Assembly (NCBI GenBank): GCA_963841045.1
Contig: CAWJBD010000001.1
Coordinates: 124,001 to 188,000, forward strand
Length of the DNA stretch: 64,000 nt
Direction of reading: 5' to 3'
Source of the DNA: Aalborgiella sp963841045
GTDB taxonomy: Bacteria; Pseudomonadota; Gammaproteobacteria; Burkholderiales; Burkholderiaceae_C
In this document: positions 8,344 through 16,731 of the stretch, piece after piece
How the letters are laid out: every line of letters begins with the position of its first letter
How positions within the stretch are numbered: position 1 is the first letter of the stretch
Notes under the pieces: model-generated
What the model was told of the DNA's origin: nothing
Database searches by the model: none
Seen by the model: the letters and a program-made list of their open reading frames with translations, nothing else
Translations under genes and position numbers: made by a program

Positions 8344-9246
8344 ATGAAAGCCATCCAAAATTTATTTCAGCGCATTGTCGTTAACACTCTTTCTGTTGCA
8401 GTGCTAATAGGCATCGCCATCCCATCCGCATTTGCAGATGCCGATCTGCCGAAATCGAAAGACCACCCGCTGCTCACACGCTTTCCAGATTCACGCATCA
8501 CCGAGTACCAACAAACATTCAATGCAGTTGAGTTCAAAGTCAGCTCTGCCAAAGACGGTAAGCTGGGTGCTGGTGCAAAAATCGAAAAAAAGACGATTGA
8601 AGGCGATGCCACCATCATCCATTATTTTCACAACATCCCTGACAAACAACCCAGCCCATTGCAGTTGCTCCGCAATTATCAGAACGCTATCAAATCAATC
8701 GGTGGAGAAGTTATCTACGACCGTGTACCGCGTGACAACGATGGTGGTGAAACAACCTTGCGTGTGACGACTGGCGGCAAAGATGTTTGGGTACGCGTTG
8801 AGCCTGGCATTTTCAGCGCCCCAACACAAAGCTACAAAATTTGGATTGTCGAAGTTGCTGCCATGCAGCAAGTAGTGTCGGCAAACAAGCTGCTGGATGA
8901 ATTAAACAAAAATGGATTTGCAACCCTCTACATCAACTTTGATACCGGCAAGCATGATTTAAAGTCGGATGGGCTAGCCACTGTCAAAGAGATTGTCACC
9001 ATGCTGAAATCAGTCCCCGCAATGAATATTTCAATTGAAGGACACACCGATAACGTCGGTCAACCGCAAGCCAATAAACTATTGTCTGAAAACCGTGCCA
9101 AAAGCGTGATGAATGCGGTCAATGCAGGCGGCATTGATGCCAAGCGACTCAGCGCATCAGGGTTTGGACAAGAACGCCCCATTGCGGACAACCGCAGTGA
9201 AGATGGGCGTGCGAAAAATCGGCGTGTTGAATTGGTTAAAAAATAA
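8344..9246 (+). CDS. OmpA-family protein with DUF4892-like N-terminal domain
   Basis: A 300-residue envelope protein. The signal peptide ends near SAFADAD. The N-terminal domain begins KDHPLLTRFPDSRITEYQ and resembles DUF4892. The C-terminal about 110 residues are an OmpA-like peptidoglycan-binding domain (INFDTGKHDLK, SIEGHTDNVG, LSENRAKSV, GRAKNRRVEL). AGGAGAT precedes ATG 8344. It should anchor to peptidoglycan from the outer membrane side. A paralogue with the same two-domain layout is encoded at 40766-41821. Confidence 0.9.
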   Translation: MKAIQNLFQRIVVNTLSVAVLIGIAIPSAFADADLPKSKDHPLLTRFPDSRITEYQQTFNAVEFKVSSAKDGKLGAGAKIEKKTIEGDATIIHYFHNIPDKQPSPLQLLRNYQNAIKSIGGEVIYDRVPRDNDGGETTLRVTTGGKDVWVRVEPGIFSAPTQSYKIWIVEVAAMQQVVSANKLLDELNKNGFATLYINFDTGKHDLKSDGLATVKEIVTMLKSVPAMNISIEGHTDNVGQPQANKLLSENRAKSVMNAVNAGGIDAKRLSASGFGQERPIADNRSEDGRAKNRRVELVKK

Positions 9247-9278
9247 ATATTCAAGCACTGCAGGTTTGCAACCAAGAC

Positions 9279-9944
9279 CTAACGAATATCGGGGGACGGC
9301 ACAGTAGGTACACCTTGCGCCAAGGCTGCTTCATGTTGCACTTGTAAGGCCCGTTGAAACGCTGGTCTTTGTTTCAAACGCTCCCAATATGCCGCTACGT
9401 TTGGTGCAAATTCTGGTTTGAAACCCAGATGCTCGGCCAACTGCAAGGCATAACCCACAGACACATCAGCCGCTGTAAAGCGGTTGGCACAAATGTAATC
9501 TTGCTGATTCAGCGCAGCATCTACCGCGCGTAAACGTGCCAGAAACCATCGGCTGTAATCCGTTGCCACTTGCGGCTGGCGCCGTTCCGCACTTTCAAAA
9601 TGGGTGTAGCGCAACACCAATGTTTGCGGAAAGGTCAAGGTCGCCTCGCCCATGTGCAAATAATTCAGATAACAGCCATAGGCTGGGTCGCTCACTGTCA
9701 CATCCAGTTTATTGGGGCTGTAACGCGCTGCCAAGTACTGACACATGGCGGCCGATTCAGTCATGCGAATATCACCATCACATAACAGCGGCACAGTACC
9801 CAAAGGGTTGTCTTGCAAATACTCCCGCGCCAATACCCGTGGCGGAAAAGGCAGCATACGCAGCTGATAAGGAATACCCAACTCTTCCAACATCCACAAA
9901 GGACGAAACGAACGCGCGCTGACGCAGTGATGTAGGGTGATCAT
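9279..9944 (-). CDS. Glutathione S-transferase family protein
   Basis: A 221-residue cytosolic GST. The thioredoxin-fold N-terminal domain (ITLHHCVSARSFRPLWMLEE) carries the glutathione-site MTESAAMCQYL with the E-S pair. The all-alpha C-terminal domain contains FTAADVSVGYAL, the N-capping box. Family members conjugate glutathione or serve in aromatic catabolism; nothing nearby fixes a substrate. It faces the OmpA gene convergently with about 30 bases between them. Confidence 0.9.
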   Translation of the reverse strand: MITLHHCVSARSFRPLWMLEELGIPYQLRMLPFPPRVLAREYLQDNPLGTVPLLCDGDIRMTESAAMCQYLAARYSPNKLDVTVSDPAYGCYLNYLHMGEATLTFPQTLVLRYTHFESAERRQPQVATDYSRWFLARLRAVDAALNQQDYICANRFTAADVSVGYALQLAEHLGFKPEFAPNVAAYWERLKQRPAFQRALQVQHEAALAQGVPTVPSPDIR

Positions 9945-10021
9945 GCAGATTGTTTAGCTTCGTTACAAAACAACAAATTGGATTTGGCAGAAGCGGTTAA
10001 AAAGTGCGGCTTGTAAGTCGA

Positions 10022-10930
10022 TTATGTGTGCACCACTTGCTTTACCAAGCTCATAATATATTCAATGTCTTTGTCACTATCAACCTGCACTTCGTAATCG
10101 CCAGTACCATAGTGCCCAATGCTCGAAACATCTTTTGCCAAACCCTTGGGGTCATCTAACTTCCCAGTCTTCGCACCAATGTGAATTTTTATCTTTCTTC
10201 TTTGCAATTCCAAACACGCAATATTTCCATCTTTCTTAAATGCCACATATAACTTCTGCGGTTTAATTTCGATGTCGGATGCCAGATTTAATATTGCATC
10301 CCTGAATTGCTCATACAACTCGTAAATTTCTTCACTCGAACCAAGGCGGTGATCTTCTTCTGTGTACACTTTTATTTCATCCGAAATAGCCTTAAGTTCT
10401 GTGTTTTGTTGTGTTAACGGTTTGATACTAGTAGCAGATTTAGATTTTTTGATTGAGGTGATTGCGACAGTTCCATTCGTGTAGCGCTTAACCTCCCAAA
10501 GTTCAATTGCAATATCTTTGAAGTTGGTTGCTTGTATCTGGTTATCCGTAAAACTTGGTGATACAAATGCAACCCTGGTTTGCGACCAGTCGACATTTGC
10601 AATTTTCAATGTACTGTTGAGTTGCCCTTGATGTTCAAGGACGAAATCAGCTTTGTTTTCTAACATCAATCCCAGGTACGTGAAACCCTGATCAACAACA
10701 CTTATATTTCTGTCTCGTTTGTATTCAATGATGATGAATGCATTGGCCTGTTCATCATAGGCTAGTGTGTCAATACGTTTATTTTTGATCGTAAATTCAC
10801 TACGCACAAACTTCAAGCCCATGACATCAGCCAAGTTAGCCTCAAAAAGCTCTTGTATTTCACGTTCGAGCTTAAACGGACTCTCGTGAATTTCAGCAAG
10901 CTTGGAACCTTTGATCTCATAGATTGTCAT
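10022..10930 (-). CDS. DUF5655 protein with nuclease-like N-terminal domain
   Basis: A 302-residue cytoplasmic protein. The N-terminal half has a PD-(D/E)XK-like pattern: RIDTLAYDEQ followed by FIIIEYKRD, the D...ExK triad seen in restriction-type and NucS/DUF91 folds. The C-terminal about 110 residues match my recollection of the DUF5655 domain found in predicted transport or stress proteins (LYVAFKKDGNIACLELQRRK). Its Lys/Asn/Ile-rich composition is more AT-leaning than the guaA and guaB genes beside it, which hints at transfer. It sits three bases from the guaA stop. No nuclease activity is proven. Confidence 0.75.
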   Translation of the reverse strand: MTIYEIKGSKLAEIHESPFKLEREIQELFEANLADVMGLKFVRSEFTIKNKRIDTLAYDEQANAFIIIEYKRDRNISVVDQGFTYLGLMLENKADFVLEHQGQLNSTLKIANVDWSQTRVAFVSPSFTDNQIQATNFKDIAIELWEVKRYTNGTVAITSIKKSKSATSIKPLTQQNTELKAISDEIKVYTEEDHRLGSSEEIYELYEQFRDAILNLASDIEIKPQKLYVAFKKDGNIACLELQRRKIKIHIGAKTGKLDDPKGLAKDVSSIGHYGTGDYEVQVDSDKDIEYIMSLVKQVVHT

Positions 10931-10933
10931 ATA

Positions 10934-12583
10934 TCACTCCCACTCAATCGTAGCCGGCGGTTTAGAGCTTACGTCGTAGGTTACCCGATTAATCCCACGC
11001 ACTTCGTTGATGATGCGACTGCTTACTTTTTTGAGCAAGGCGTAGGGCAGTTCGGCCCAGTCTGCTGTCATGAAGTCGCTGGTCTGTACGGCGCGCAGGG
11101 CGACGACGTAGTCGTAGGTGCGGCCGTCGCCCATGACGCCTACGGACTTGACGGGCAGGAACACGGTGAAGGCTTGGCTGGTGGCGTCGTACCAGGTCTT
11201 TTTGGGGTGGCGTGTGTTCACTGGCTCGTTGGCAGCGGGCACATAGGGGGTGTTGCGCAGCTCTTCGATGAAGATGGCGTCGGCTCGGCGTAGCAGGTCG
11301 GCGTATTCTTTTTTGATTTCGCCCAAAATGCGCACACCCAAACCGGGGCCTGGGAAGGGGTGGCGGTAAACCATGTCGGGCGGCAAGCCCAGAGCCACGC
11401 CCAGTTCGCGCACCTCGTCTTTGAACAATTCACGCAAAGGCTCTAGCAGTTTCAAACCCAATTGCTCTGGCAATCCACCCACGTTGTGGTGGCTTTTGAT
11501 GACGACGGCTTTTTTGTTTTTGGCACCGCCCGATTCAATCACGTCCGGGTAAATGGTGCCTTGTGCCAACCATTTTGCTCCGTTTTTGCTAGCACCAGAG
11601 GCAGTTAATTTGCCGGCTTCAGCCTTAAATACCTCTACAAACTCACGACCAATGATTTTGCGCTTGGCTTCAGGTTCGCTTACGCCTGCCAAGTGCCCGA
11701 GGAACTGCGCCTCAGCATCGACGCGAATCACTTTGGCATGCAGCTTGCCCACAAACATGTCCATCACCATGTCGCCTTCGTTCAAGCGCAACAAGCCGTG
11801 GTCCACAAACACGCAGGTCAATTGGTCGCCAATGGCGCGGTGAATCAGCGCAGCGGCAACGGAAGAATCGACACCGCCAGACAAGCCCAAAATCACCTCT
11901 TCCGTGCCCACTTGCTCGCGTATGCGCGCAACGGCTTCAGAGATGTAGTCGCCCATGATCCAGTCGGCACGGGTGCCACAAATTTTCAGCACAAAACGTT
12001 CCAAAATTTGTTGGCCTTTGATGGTGTGCGTTACTTCGGGGTGGAACTGCACCGCGTAAAACTTGCGCGCTTCGTCGGCCATACCGGCGATAGGGCAGGC
12101 GTCGTTCGATGCCATCAATTTGAAGCCAGGCGGCATGTCGATGACTTTGTCGCCATGGCTCATCCACACGTCCAGCATGCCGTGGCCTTCGGCCGTGGTG
12201 CTGTCCACAATGCCGTCTAACAAAGCCGTGTGGCCACGTGCGCGAATTTGCGCCGAGCCAAACTCGCGCGTTTTGCCCGCTTCGACCTTGCCACCCAATT
12301 GTTGCGCCATGGTTTGCATGCCATAGCAAATGCCCAACACCGGCACCCCCAGTTCAAACACGGCTTGTGGTGCTTTGTCGGTTTCGTCCTCATACACGCT
12401 GGCATGGCTGCCAGATAAAATCACGCCTTTGAGATTGCCATCTGCCGCATAGGCTTTGACCCATTCGTCAGACACATCGCAAGGATGCACCTCACAAAAC
12501 ACATGCGCCTCGCGCACACGGCGGGCAATGAGCTGGGTGACTTGAGAGCCGAAATCGAGAATGAGGATTTTTTGGTGGGACAT
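10934..12583 (-). CDS. guaA: GMP synthase (glutamine-hydrolysing)
   Basis: Converts XMP to GMP using glutamine and ATP, the last step of GMP synthesis. The 549 residues comprise a class I glutamine amidotransferase domain (nucleophile Cys in LGICYGMQ, His-x-Glu in QFHPEVTH), an ATP pyrophosphatase domain with P-loop LSGGVDSS, and the C-terminal dimerisation domain ending PATIEWE. The start is MSHQKILILDFGSQ at 12583. The frame stays open upstream through guaB, but that part is non-homologous. It lies four bases after guaB, forming the usual guaBA operon. Confidence 0.97.
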   Translation of the reverse strand: MSHQKILILDFGSQVTQLIARRVREAHVFCEVHPCDVSDEWVKAYAADGNLKGVILSGSHASVYEDETDKAPQAVFELGVPVLGICYGMQTMAQQLGGKVEAGKTREFGSAQIRARGHTALLDGIVDSTTAEGHGMLDVWMSHGDKVIDMPPGFKLMASNDACPIAGMADEARKFYAVQFHPEVTHTIKGQQILERFVLKICGTRADWIMGDYISEAVARIREQVGTEEVILGLSGGVDSSVAAALIHRAIGDQLTCVFVDHGLLRLNEGDMVMDMFVGKLHAKVIRVDAEAQFLGHLAGVSEPEAKRKIIGREFVEVFKAEAGKLTASGASKNGAKWLAQGTIYPDVIESGGAKNKKAVVIKSHHNVGGLPEQLGLKLLEPLRELFKDEVRELGVALGLPPDMVYRHPFPGPGLGVRILGEIKKEYADLLRRADAIFIEELRNTPYVPAANEPVNTRHPKKTWYDATSQAFTVFLPVKSVGVMGDGRTYDYVVALRAVQTSDFMTADWAELPYALLKKVSSRIINEVRGINRVTYDVSSKPPATIEWE

Positions 12584-12587
12584 TGAT

Positions 12588-14057
12588 TTACTCAGAGCGA
12601 TAGTTGGGTGCTTCTTTGGTGATTTGCACGTCGTGGACGTGGCTTTCGCGGATGCCGGCGCTGGTGATTTCGACGAACTCGGCTTTGGTTTGCATGTCTT
12701 CAATCGTGGCGCAACCGCAATAGCCCATGCTGGCACGAATACCGCCGGCCATTTGGTAGACGATGCTGACCATAGAGCCTTTGTAGGGCACGCGGCCTTC
12801 AATGCCTTCGGGGACAAGTTTGTCGGCATTGGGGTTGCCGGTGGATGATTCTTGGAAATAACGGTCGGCACTGCCTTGCTGCATGGCGCCAATGCTGCCC
12901 ATGCCGCGGTAGCTTTTGTAGCTGCGGCCTTGGAACAACACAATCTCGCCCGGCGCTTCTTCGGTACCGGCAAACATGCCGCCCATCATCACGGTGGATG
13001 CACCTGCCGCGAGGGCTTTGGCAATGTCGCCGCTGTAGCGAATGCCGCCGTCGCCAATCAATGGCACACCTGTACCGCGCAAGGCTGTCGCAACACTGTC
13101 AATCGCCATGATCTGCGGCACGCCCACACCCGCTACGATGCGGGTGGTGCAAATGCTGCCGGGGCCGATGCCGACTTTGACAGCGTCAGCGCCTGCTTCA
13201 ACCAATGCCAGAGCCGCTGCGCCGGTGGCGATGTTGCCACCAATGACTTCGACTTGCGGGTAGTTCTTTTTGACCCAGCGCACGCGTTCAATCACGCCGT
13301 GGCTATGGCCGTGGGCGGTGTCCACAACAATGGCGTCCACACCGGCTTTCACCAAGGCTTCTACACGCTCTTCAGTACCCTCACCCACACCCACAGCTGC
13401 GCCCACGCGCAAGCGACCCGTATCGTCGCGCGCGGCGTTGGGGAAATTGAGCTGTTTGGTGATGTCTTTGACTGTGATGAGGCCTTTGAGCTCAAACGCA
13501 TCGTTCACCACGAGCAAACGTTCTAAACGGTGTTTGTTGAGCAATGTTTTCGCTACATCGGGCGAGGTGCCATCGGGCACAGTGATCAAACGCTCACGCG
13601 GCGTCATGATCTCGCTGACAGGCTGGTCGTAACGGGTTTCAAAGCGTAAATCGCGGCCCGTCACAATGCCGACCACTTTGCCACCGTCGCACACCGGAAA
13701 GCCCGATACACCCAATTGATCCGACAGCGCCATGACCTGGCGCACGGTGGTGGTGGGGGTGATGACAACCGGGTCGCGCAGCAAGCCGCTTTCATAGCGC
13801 TTCACTTTGGCCACTTGCGCGGCTTGCTCTTGGGCGGTCAGGTTTTTATGCACGATGCCGATGCCGCCCTCTTGCGCGATGGCAATGGCCAGGCGGGATT
13901 CGGTCACGGTGTCCATCGCTGCGGACACCAATGGCATGTTCAGGCGAATATTGCGGGTGAACTGGGTGGCAAGGGAGACGTCCTTGGGCAGGACTTGGGA
14001 GTAAGCGGGAACGAGCAACACATCGTCAAATGTGAGCGCTTTGCCTAGTAAACGCAT
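12588..14057 (-). CDS. guaB: Inosine-5-monophosphate dehydrogenase
   Basis: Oxidises IMP to XMP with NAD, the committed step to guanine nucleotides. The 489 residues form the TIM barrel with catalytic Cys in GPGSICTTRIVAGVG, the flap and K-binding loops (GGGIRASMGYCGC region), and two inserted CBS domains at about residues 95-205 (FPVCDGGKVVGIVTGRD and LLVVNDAFELKGLIT). The length matches the family. It is the first gene of guaBA and is read away from the DUF4124 gene. Confidence 0.97.
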   Translation of the reverse strand: MRLLGKALTFDDVLLVPAYSQVLPKDVSLATQFTRNIRLNMPLVSAAMDTVTESRLAIAIAQEGGIGIVHKNLTAQEQAAQVAKVKRYESGLLRDPVVITPTTTVRQVMALSDQLGVSGFPVCDGGKVVGIVTGRDLRFETRYDQPVSEIMTPRERLITVPDGTSPDVAKTLLNKHRLERLLVVNDAFELKGLITVKDITKQLNFPNAARDDTGRLRVGAAVGVGEGTEERVEALVKAGVDAIVVDTAHGHSHGVIERVRWVKKNYPQVEVIGGNIATGAAALALVEAGADAVKVGIGPGSICTTRIVAGVGVPQIMAIDSVATALRGTGVPLIGDGGIRYSGDIAKALAAGASTVMMGGMFAGTEEAPGEIVLFQGRSYKSYRGMGSIGAMQQGSADRYFQESSTGNPNADKLVPEGIEGRVPYKGSMVSIVYQMAGGIRASMGYCGCATIEDMQTKAEFVEITSAGIRESHVHDVQITKEAPNYRSE

Positions 14058-14132
14058 TGGGAGGGCTCCAAAGCCATGTATTGTACCTTGCGCGGTTTTG
14101 ATTTTTAACCCGTTCAGGCTAAACTTACGGGT

Positions 14133-14705
14133 ATGAAACTCAAGTATTTTTTAAGCCTAGTTGTAAGCCTTGTTGCACTGGCCAGCGTTTTACCCGCTGT
14201 GGCGCAATACCAATGGATTGACGCCAATGGCCGTAAAGTCTACAGTGACCAGCCGCCACCGGCGAGCGTACCCGCTAAAAAAGTGGTGCAGCAACCCAGA
14301 AATACACCCATACCTGCCAACCTAGAAACCATCAAACCAGCTGATACTGCGACTCAAATCGATGCGAAATCTGACGCAAAAGCGGATGGCAAAACTGAGA
14401 ACGAAAATAGCAAAACCGCACCAAGCGCGAAAAAAGACCCCAACGCCGGCAAAGACAAAGAGCTAGAAGCCAAAAAGAAAGCGGCTGAAGAAGCCGAAAT
14501 CGCCAAGAAAAAAGCCGAGGCTGACAAGCAAGCTGCCGCACGCGCGGATAACTGCGAGCGCGCCAAACGCGCCAAAATGTCCTTCGATTCAGGCATTCGC
14601 ACCACCATCACCAACAGCAAAGGCGAACGCGAATTCATGGACGACGCCGCCCGCATGGTAGAAACCAAACGCATCGAAGGCATCATCGCCGCAGACTGCA
14701 AATAG
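14133..14705 (+). CDS. DUF4124-domain exported protein with charged coiled coil
   Basis: A 190-residue exported protein. The signal peptide ends at PAVAQYQ. The first mature residues form a short DUF4124 domain (YQWIDANGRKVYSDQPPP). A Lys/Ala/Glu-rich helical stretch at about residues 90-140 probably forms a coiled coil. The C-terminus carries two Cys residues (DNCERAKR and AADCK), likely a disulfide. The function of the family is unknown. It is read away from guaB and ends at a short inverted repeat. Confidence 0.85.
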   Translation: MKLKYFLSLVVSLVALASVLPAVAQYQWIDANGRKVYSDQPPPASVPAKKVVQQPRNTPIPANLETIKPADTATQIDAKSDAKADGKTENENSKTAPSAKKDPNAGKDKELEAKKKAAEEAEIAKKKAEADKQAAARADNCERAKRAKMSFDSGIRTTITNSKGEREFMDDAARMVETKRIEGIIAADCK

Positions 14706-14718
14706 ACCAATCTGGTCT
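14704..14718. terminator. Inverted repeat AGACCA-ATC-TGGTCT
   Basis: A perfect 6+3+6 hairpin overlaps the last bases of the DUF4124 stop and is followed by an A/T-rich run. It may act as a weak terminator. It lacks a proper T-tract. Confidence 0.35.
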
Positions 14719-14735
14719 AAAATATATAAGAAATT

Positions 14736-14785
14736 GGCCTCTAGCCGGCGTATTTATTGCCTAGTTTGCTATTAAATATATAGCA
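14736..14785 (-). repeat. Two-hairpin dispersed repeat, copy 1
   Basis: Minus-strand copy of the window-wide repeat. It has the ACGCCGGCTAGAGGCC half and the TGCTA..TAGCA hairpin half. It lies between convergent DUF4124 and lipoprotein_15-like genes, where it could aid termination. Confidence 0.85.
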
Positions 14786-14822
14786 TCACTCCACACAGGA
14801 CATCTTTCATTCAATGCAGCGG

Positions 14823-15197
14823 CTACGTCCGTGCGATATGCCAGATATTGCGATTCATCCCATCGCCACCTTTGTCGCCAGGCTTATCATCGGCATAGAA
14901 CCGGTATAACGGACGACCTTTGTAGGCCCACTGCTTGGTGCCGTCTTGTCTGGTAATTAATGTGTAGTCACCATTTGCAGTGTCTTTGTCCACCGCCAAA
15001 TAGGGTGGAAAGATATTGCTACAAGGCGGATTGCAGACGCTCACGCCGGAACCAACAACATCGTTGTCAAAGGTATACAGTGTGTGACCTGACTGAGTCA
15101 GTAGGATGCCGTTTGATGCTACTGGCTGTGCCAATGCAGCGTGAAATATTGTCACGATGAACATTGCAAGCAGCACTGAAACTTTGTATGCGCGCAT
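14823..15197 (-). CDS. Secreted lipoprotein_15-type repeat protein
   Basis: A 124-residue exported protein with signal peptide ending HAALAQP. Its motif is that of the secreted-repeat family PF03640/COG4315: SGHTLYTFDND near the start and WAYKGRPLYRFYADD near the end, with two Cys in SVCNPPCSN. These domains occur in envelope proteins of unknown role. The start is MRAYKV at 15197 because a GGAG box lies between it and the in-frame ATG at 15209. It is a single gene between the DUF4124 and rnfH genes. Confidence 0.8.
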   Translation of the reverse strand: MRAYKVSVLLAMFIVTIFHAALAQPVASNGILLTQSGHTLYTFDNDVVGSGVSVCNPPCSNIFPPYLAVDKDTANGDYTLITRQDGTKQWAYKGRPLYRFYADDKPGDKGGDGMNRNIWHIART

Positions 15198-15298
15198 AAA
15201 GTACTCCAATCAAATTAAACAAGTACCAGCTTACGCTGTGGCGGTGCATGTGTTCTTGATGCGCATCAATAGCTTGCATGATGCTAACGCAACATCCA

Positions 15299-15650
15299 TC
15301 AATACCCCGCTTTGCCACCCACTCTGCGCTTGGCGAAGAGTCCTGCTCCTTTGGATTTTGCGCCTTGTTTTTGAAAGCGTTCGCGGCGGGCGACTTTGGG
15401 GTCTACTTTGAGGGGGCGGTAGATTTCGATTCGGTCTTGGTCTTCTAGCACGTGTGAGGGGCTGGTTTTTTTGCCCCAGATGCCGACTGTGTTGCCCTCA
15501 TCCAAGGCGATTTCCAGCATGCTGGCTTGCTGCAAGGCTTGCAGCACGGTGCAACCGCTGTTCACTGACAAGTTGCTTTTCTTGCACTTCTCTTGGTGCG
15601 GGTGAATACACGACGGTGATGTTGAGCGATATAGTCATTGAAGTGGTCAT
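15299..15650 (-). CDS. rnfH: RnfH/RatB-family protein, frameshifted
   Basis: A UPF0125-type ubiquitin-fold protein of unknown biochemical role, usually paired with ratA. The N-terminal part (ITVVYSPAPREVQEKQL, from ATG 15650 or 15638) and the C-terminal part (SVNSGCTVLQALQQ, then RIEIYRPLKVDPK) lie in different frames. One extra base at about 15570-15573 joins them, giving 116 codons. The start lies nine bases after the ratA stop on the same strand. The tail after the domain is Lys/Arg/Gly-rich. Confidence 0.83.
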
Positions 15651-15659
15651 TAACTGCAA

Positions 15660-16115
15660 TCAGCCGTAAACCTGCTCGGCACGCTTGACAAACGCATCGA
15701 CAAAACTGGCGGCGATTTTGTCAAACACCGGGCCAACCAGTTTGGCCAGCATGGGGTTGTCAAAACCGTAATTCAAGCGCAGCTCGGTGCGGCAGGCACC
15801 TTGGCTGGCTTCACCTACTGGAATAAAGTCCCAACGTCCGTCCAGATTTGAAAAAGGGCCATTCACTAAAGTCAAAATCACGTGCCTAGTTTGCGTGACT
15901 TCATCTATGTGGTGCTCGTTTTGTGTTGTAAACGATTGCTTCACACCACCGATGGCAATGCCCACTTCAGCGCTCATGCCAGTATCCGTTAGTGCCAGCA
16001 CGCGTGCATGGTCACACCACGGCAGAAACTGCGGATAGTGAACCACGTCGGTCACCAAATCAAACATTTGTGCGGTGCTGTACCAGATGAGGACGGACTT
16101 GTGAACGGTTTTCAT
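15660..16115 (-). CDS. ratA: RatA-like START/polyketide-cyclase family protein
   Basis: A 151-residue coenzyme Q-binding/START-fold protein. It begins MKTVHKSVLIWYSTAQMF, the characteristic N-terminus of the RatA/Coq10 group, and ends VDAFVKRAEQVYG. Escherichia coli RatA was described as a toxin that blocks ribosome subunit joining; Coq10 homologues bind ubiquinone. Which role applies here is not clear. An in-frame upstream extension to 16307 overlaps smpB and is rejected. It is divergent from smpB with a 70-bp gap, the usual arrangement. Confidence 0.92.
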   Translation of the reverse strand: MKTVHKSVLIWYSTAQMFDLVTDVVHYPQFLPWCDHARVLALTDTGMSAEVGIAIGGVKQSFTTQNEHHIDEVTQTRHVILTLVNGPFSNLDGRWDFIPVGEASQGACRTELRLNYGFDNPMLAKLVGPVFDKIAASFVDAFVKRAEQVYG

Positions 16116-16185
16116 GGACAATTGTGTTTGTACACATTGAATTATCGCCAATATTTTCGCTTCCACTTTCGTTACCACATTTCTA

Positions 16186-16722
16186 ATGGCCAAATCTCCC
16201 TCACCCGTATCTCCACCGACCAAGCCTAAGCCGACTGCCGCCAAAGCCAAGTCTGACGCCAAACCGGTGCAAACACGCATAGCCGATAACAAGAAAGCCG
16301 CTTTCAATTATTTTTTTGAAGAGCGCTTTGAATGCGGCATGGTGCTGGAAGGCTGGGAAGTGAAGTCATTGCGCGCTGGCAAAGTGCAGTTGACCGACGG
16401 TTATGTGGTGATACGCAATGGCGAACTGTATTTAATCGGCTGCCAAATCAACCCCATGCACACGGCATCGACACACGTGAACCCAGACAACGTGCGCACC
16501 AAGAAACTGCTGCTGCACCGCGAAGAAATTGACAAACTGATTGGCAAAGTCGAGCAAAAGGGCTACACCTTGGTGCCCGTTAACATTCACTGGAAAGGCG
16601 GCAAAGTGAAGTGCGAAATCGCGCTGGCCAAAGGCAAGGCCGAGCACGACAAACGCGACACCATCAAAGACCGTGAAGGCAAACGCGAAGTAGAGCGTGC
16701 GATGAAGTCACGCTCTAAATAA
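16186..16722 (+). CDS. smpB: SsrA-binding protein SmpB
   Basis: Binds tmRNA and brings it to stalled ribosomes for trans-translation. The 178 residues include the conserved IADNKKAAFNYFFEERFECG, GWEVKSLRAGKVQL and the basic C-terminal tail KDREGKREVERAMKSRSK that enters the ribosomal decoding channel. The N-terminus carries an extra Pro/Lys/Ala-rich extension of about 30 residues before the domain. No ssrA gene is visible in the window. Confidence 0.96.
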   Translation: MAKSPSPVSPPTKPKPTAAKAKSDAKPVQTRIADNKKAAFNYFFEERFECGMVLEGWEVKSLRAGKVQLTDGYVVIRNGELYLIGCQINPMHTASTHVNPDNVRTKKLLLHREEIDKLIGKVEQKGYTLVPVNIHWKGGKVKCEIALAKGKAEHDKRDTIKDREGKREVERAMKSRSK

Positions 16723-16731
16723 GCTGCTGAA

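Noticed and set aside
10940..10960. AGCCGGCGG near the guaA stop as a tenth repeat copy
   Set aside because: Only the short GCCGGC core matches. Neither hairpin is present, and the sequence is coding for the conserved GuaA ending.
12584..12973. Open 130-codon extension in front of guaA
   Set aside because: It lies wholly within guaB in another frame, has no similarity to GMP synthases, and the family start MSHQKILILDFG is clear at 12583.
12852..13526. 224-codon plus-strand frame opposite guaB
   Set aside because: Composition (Ala/His/Asn-rich) and full overlap with a conserved gene mark it as a shadow.
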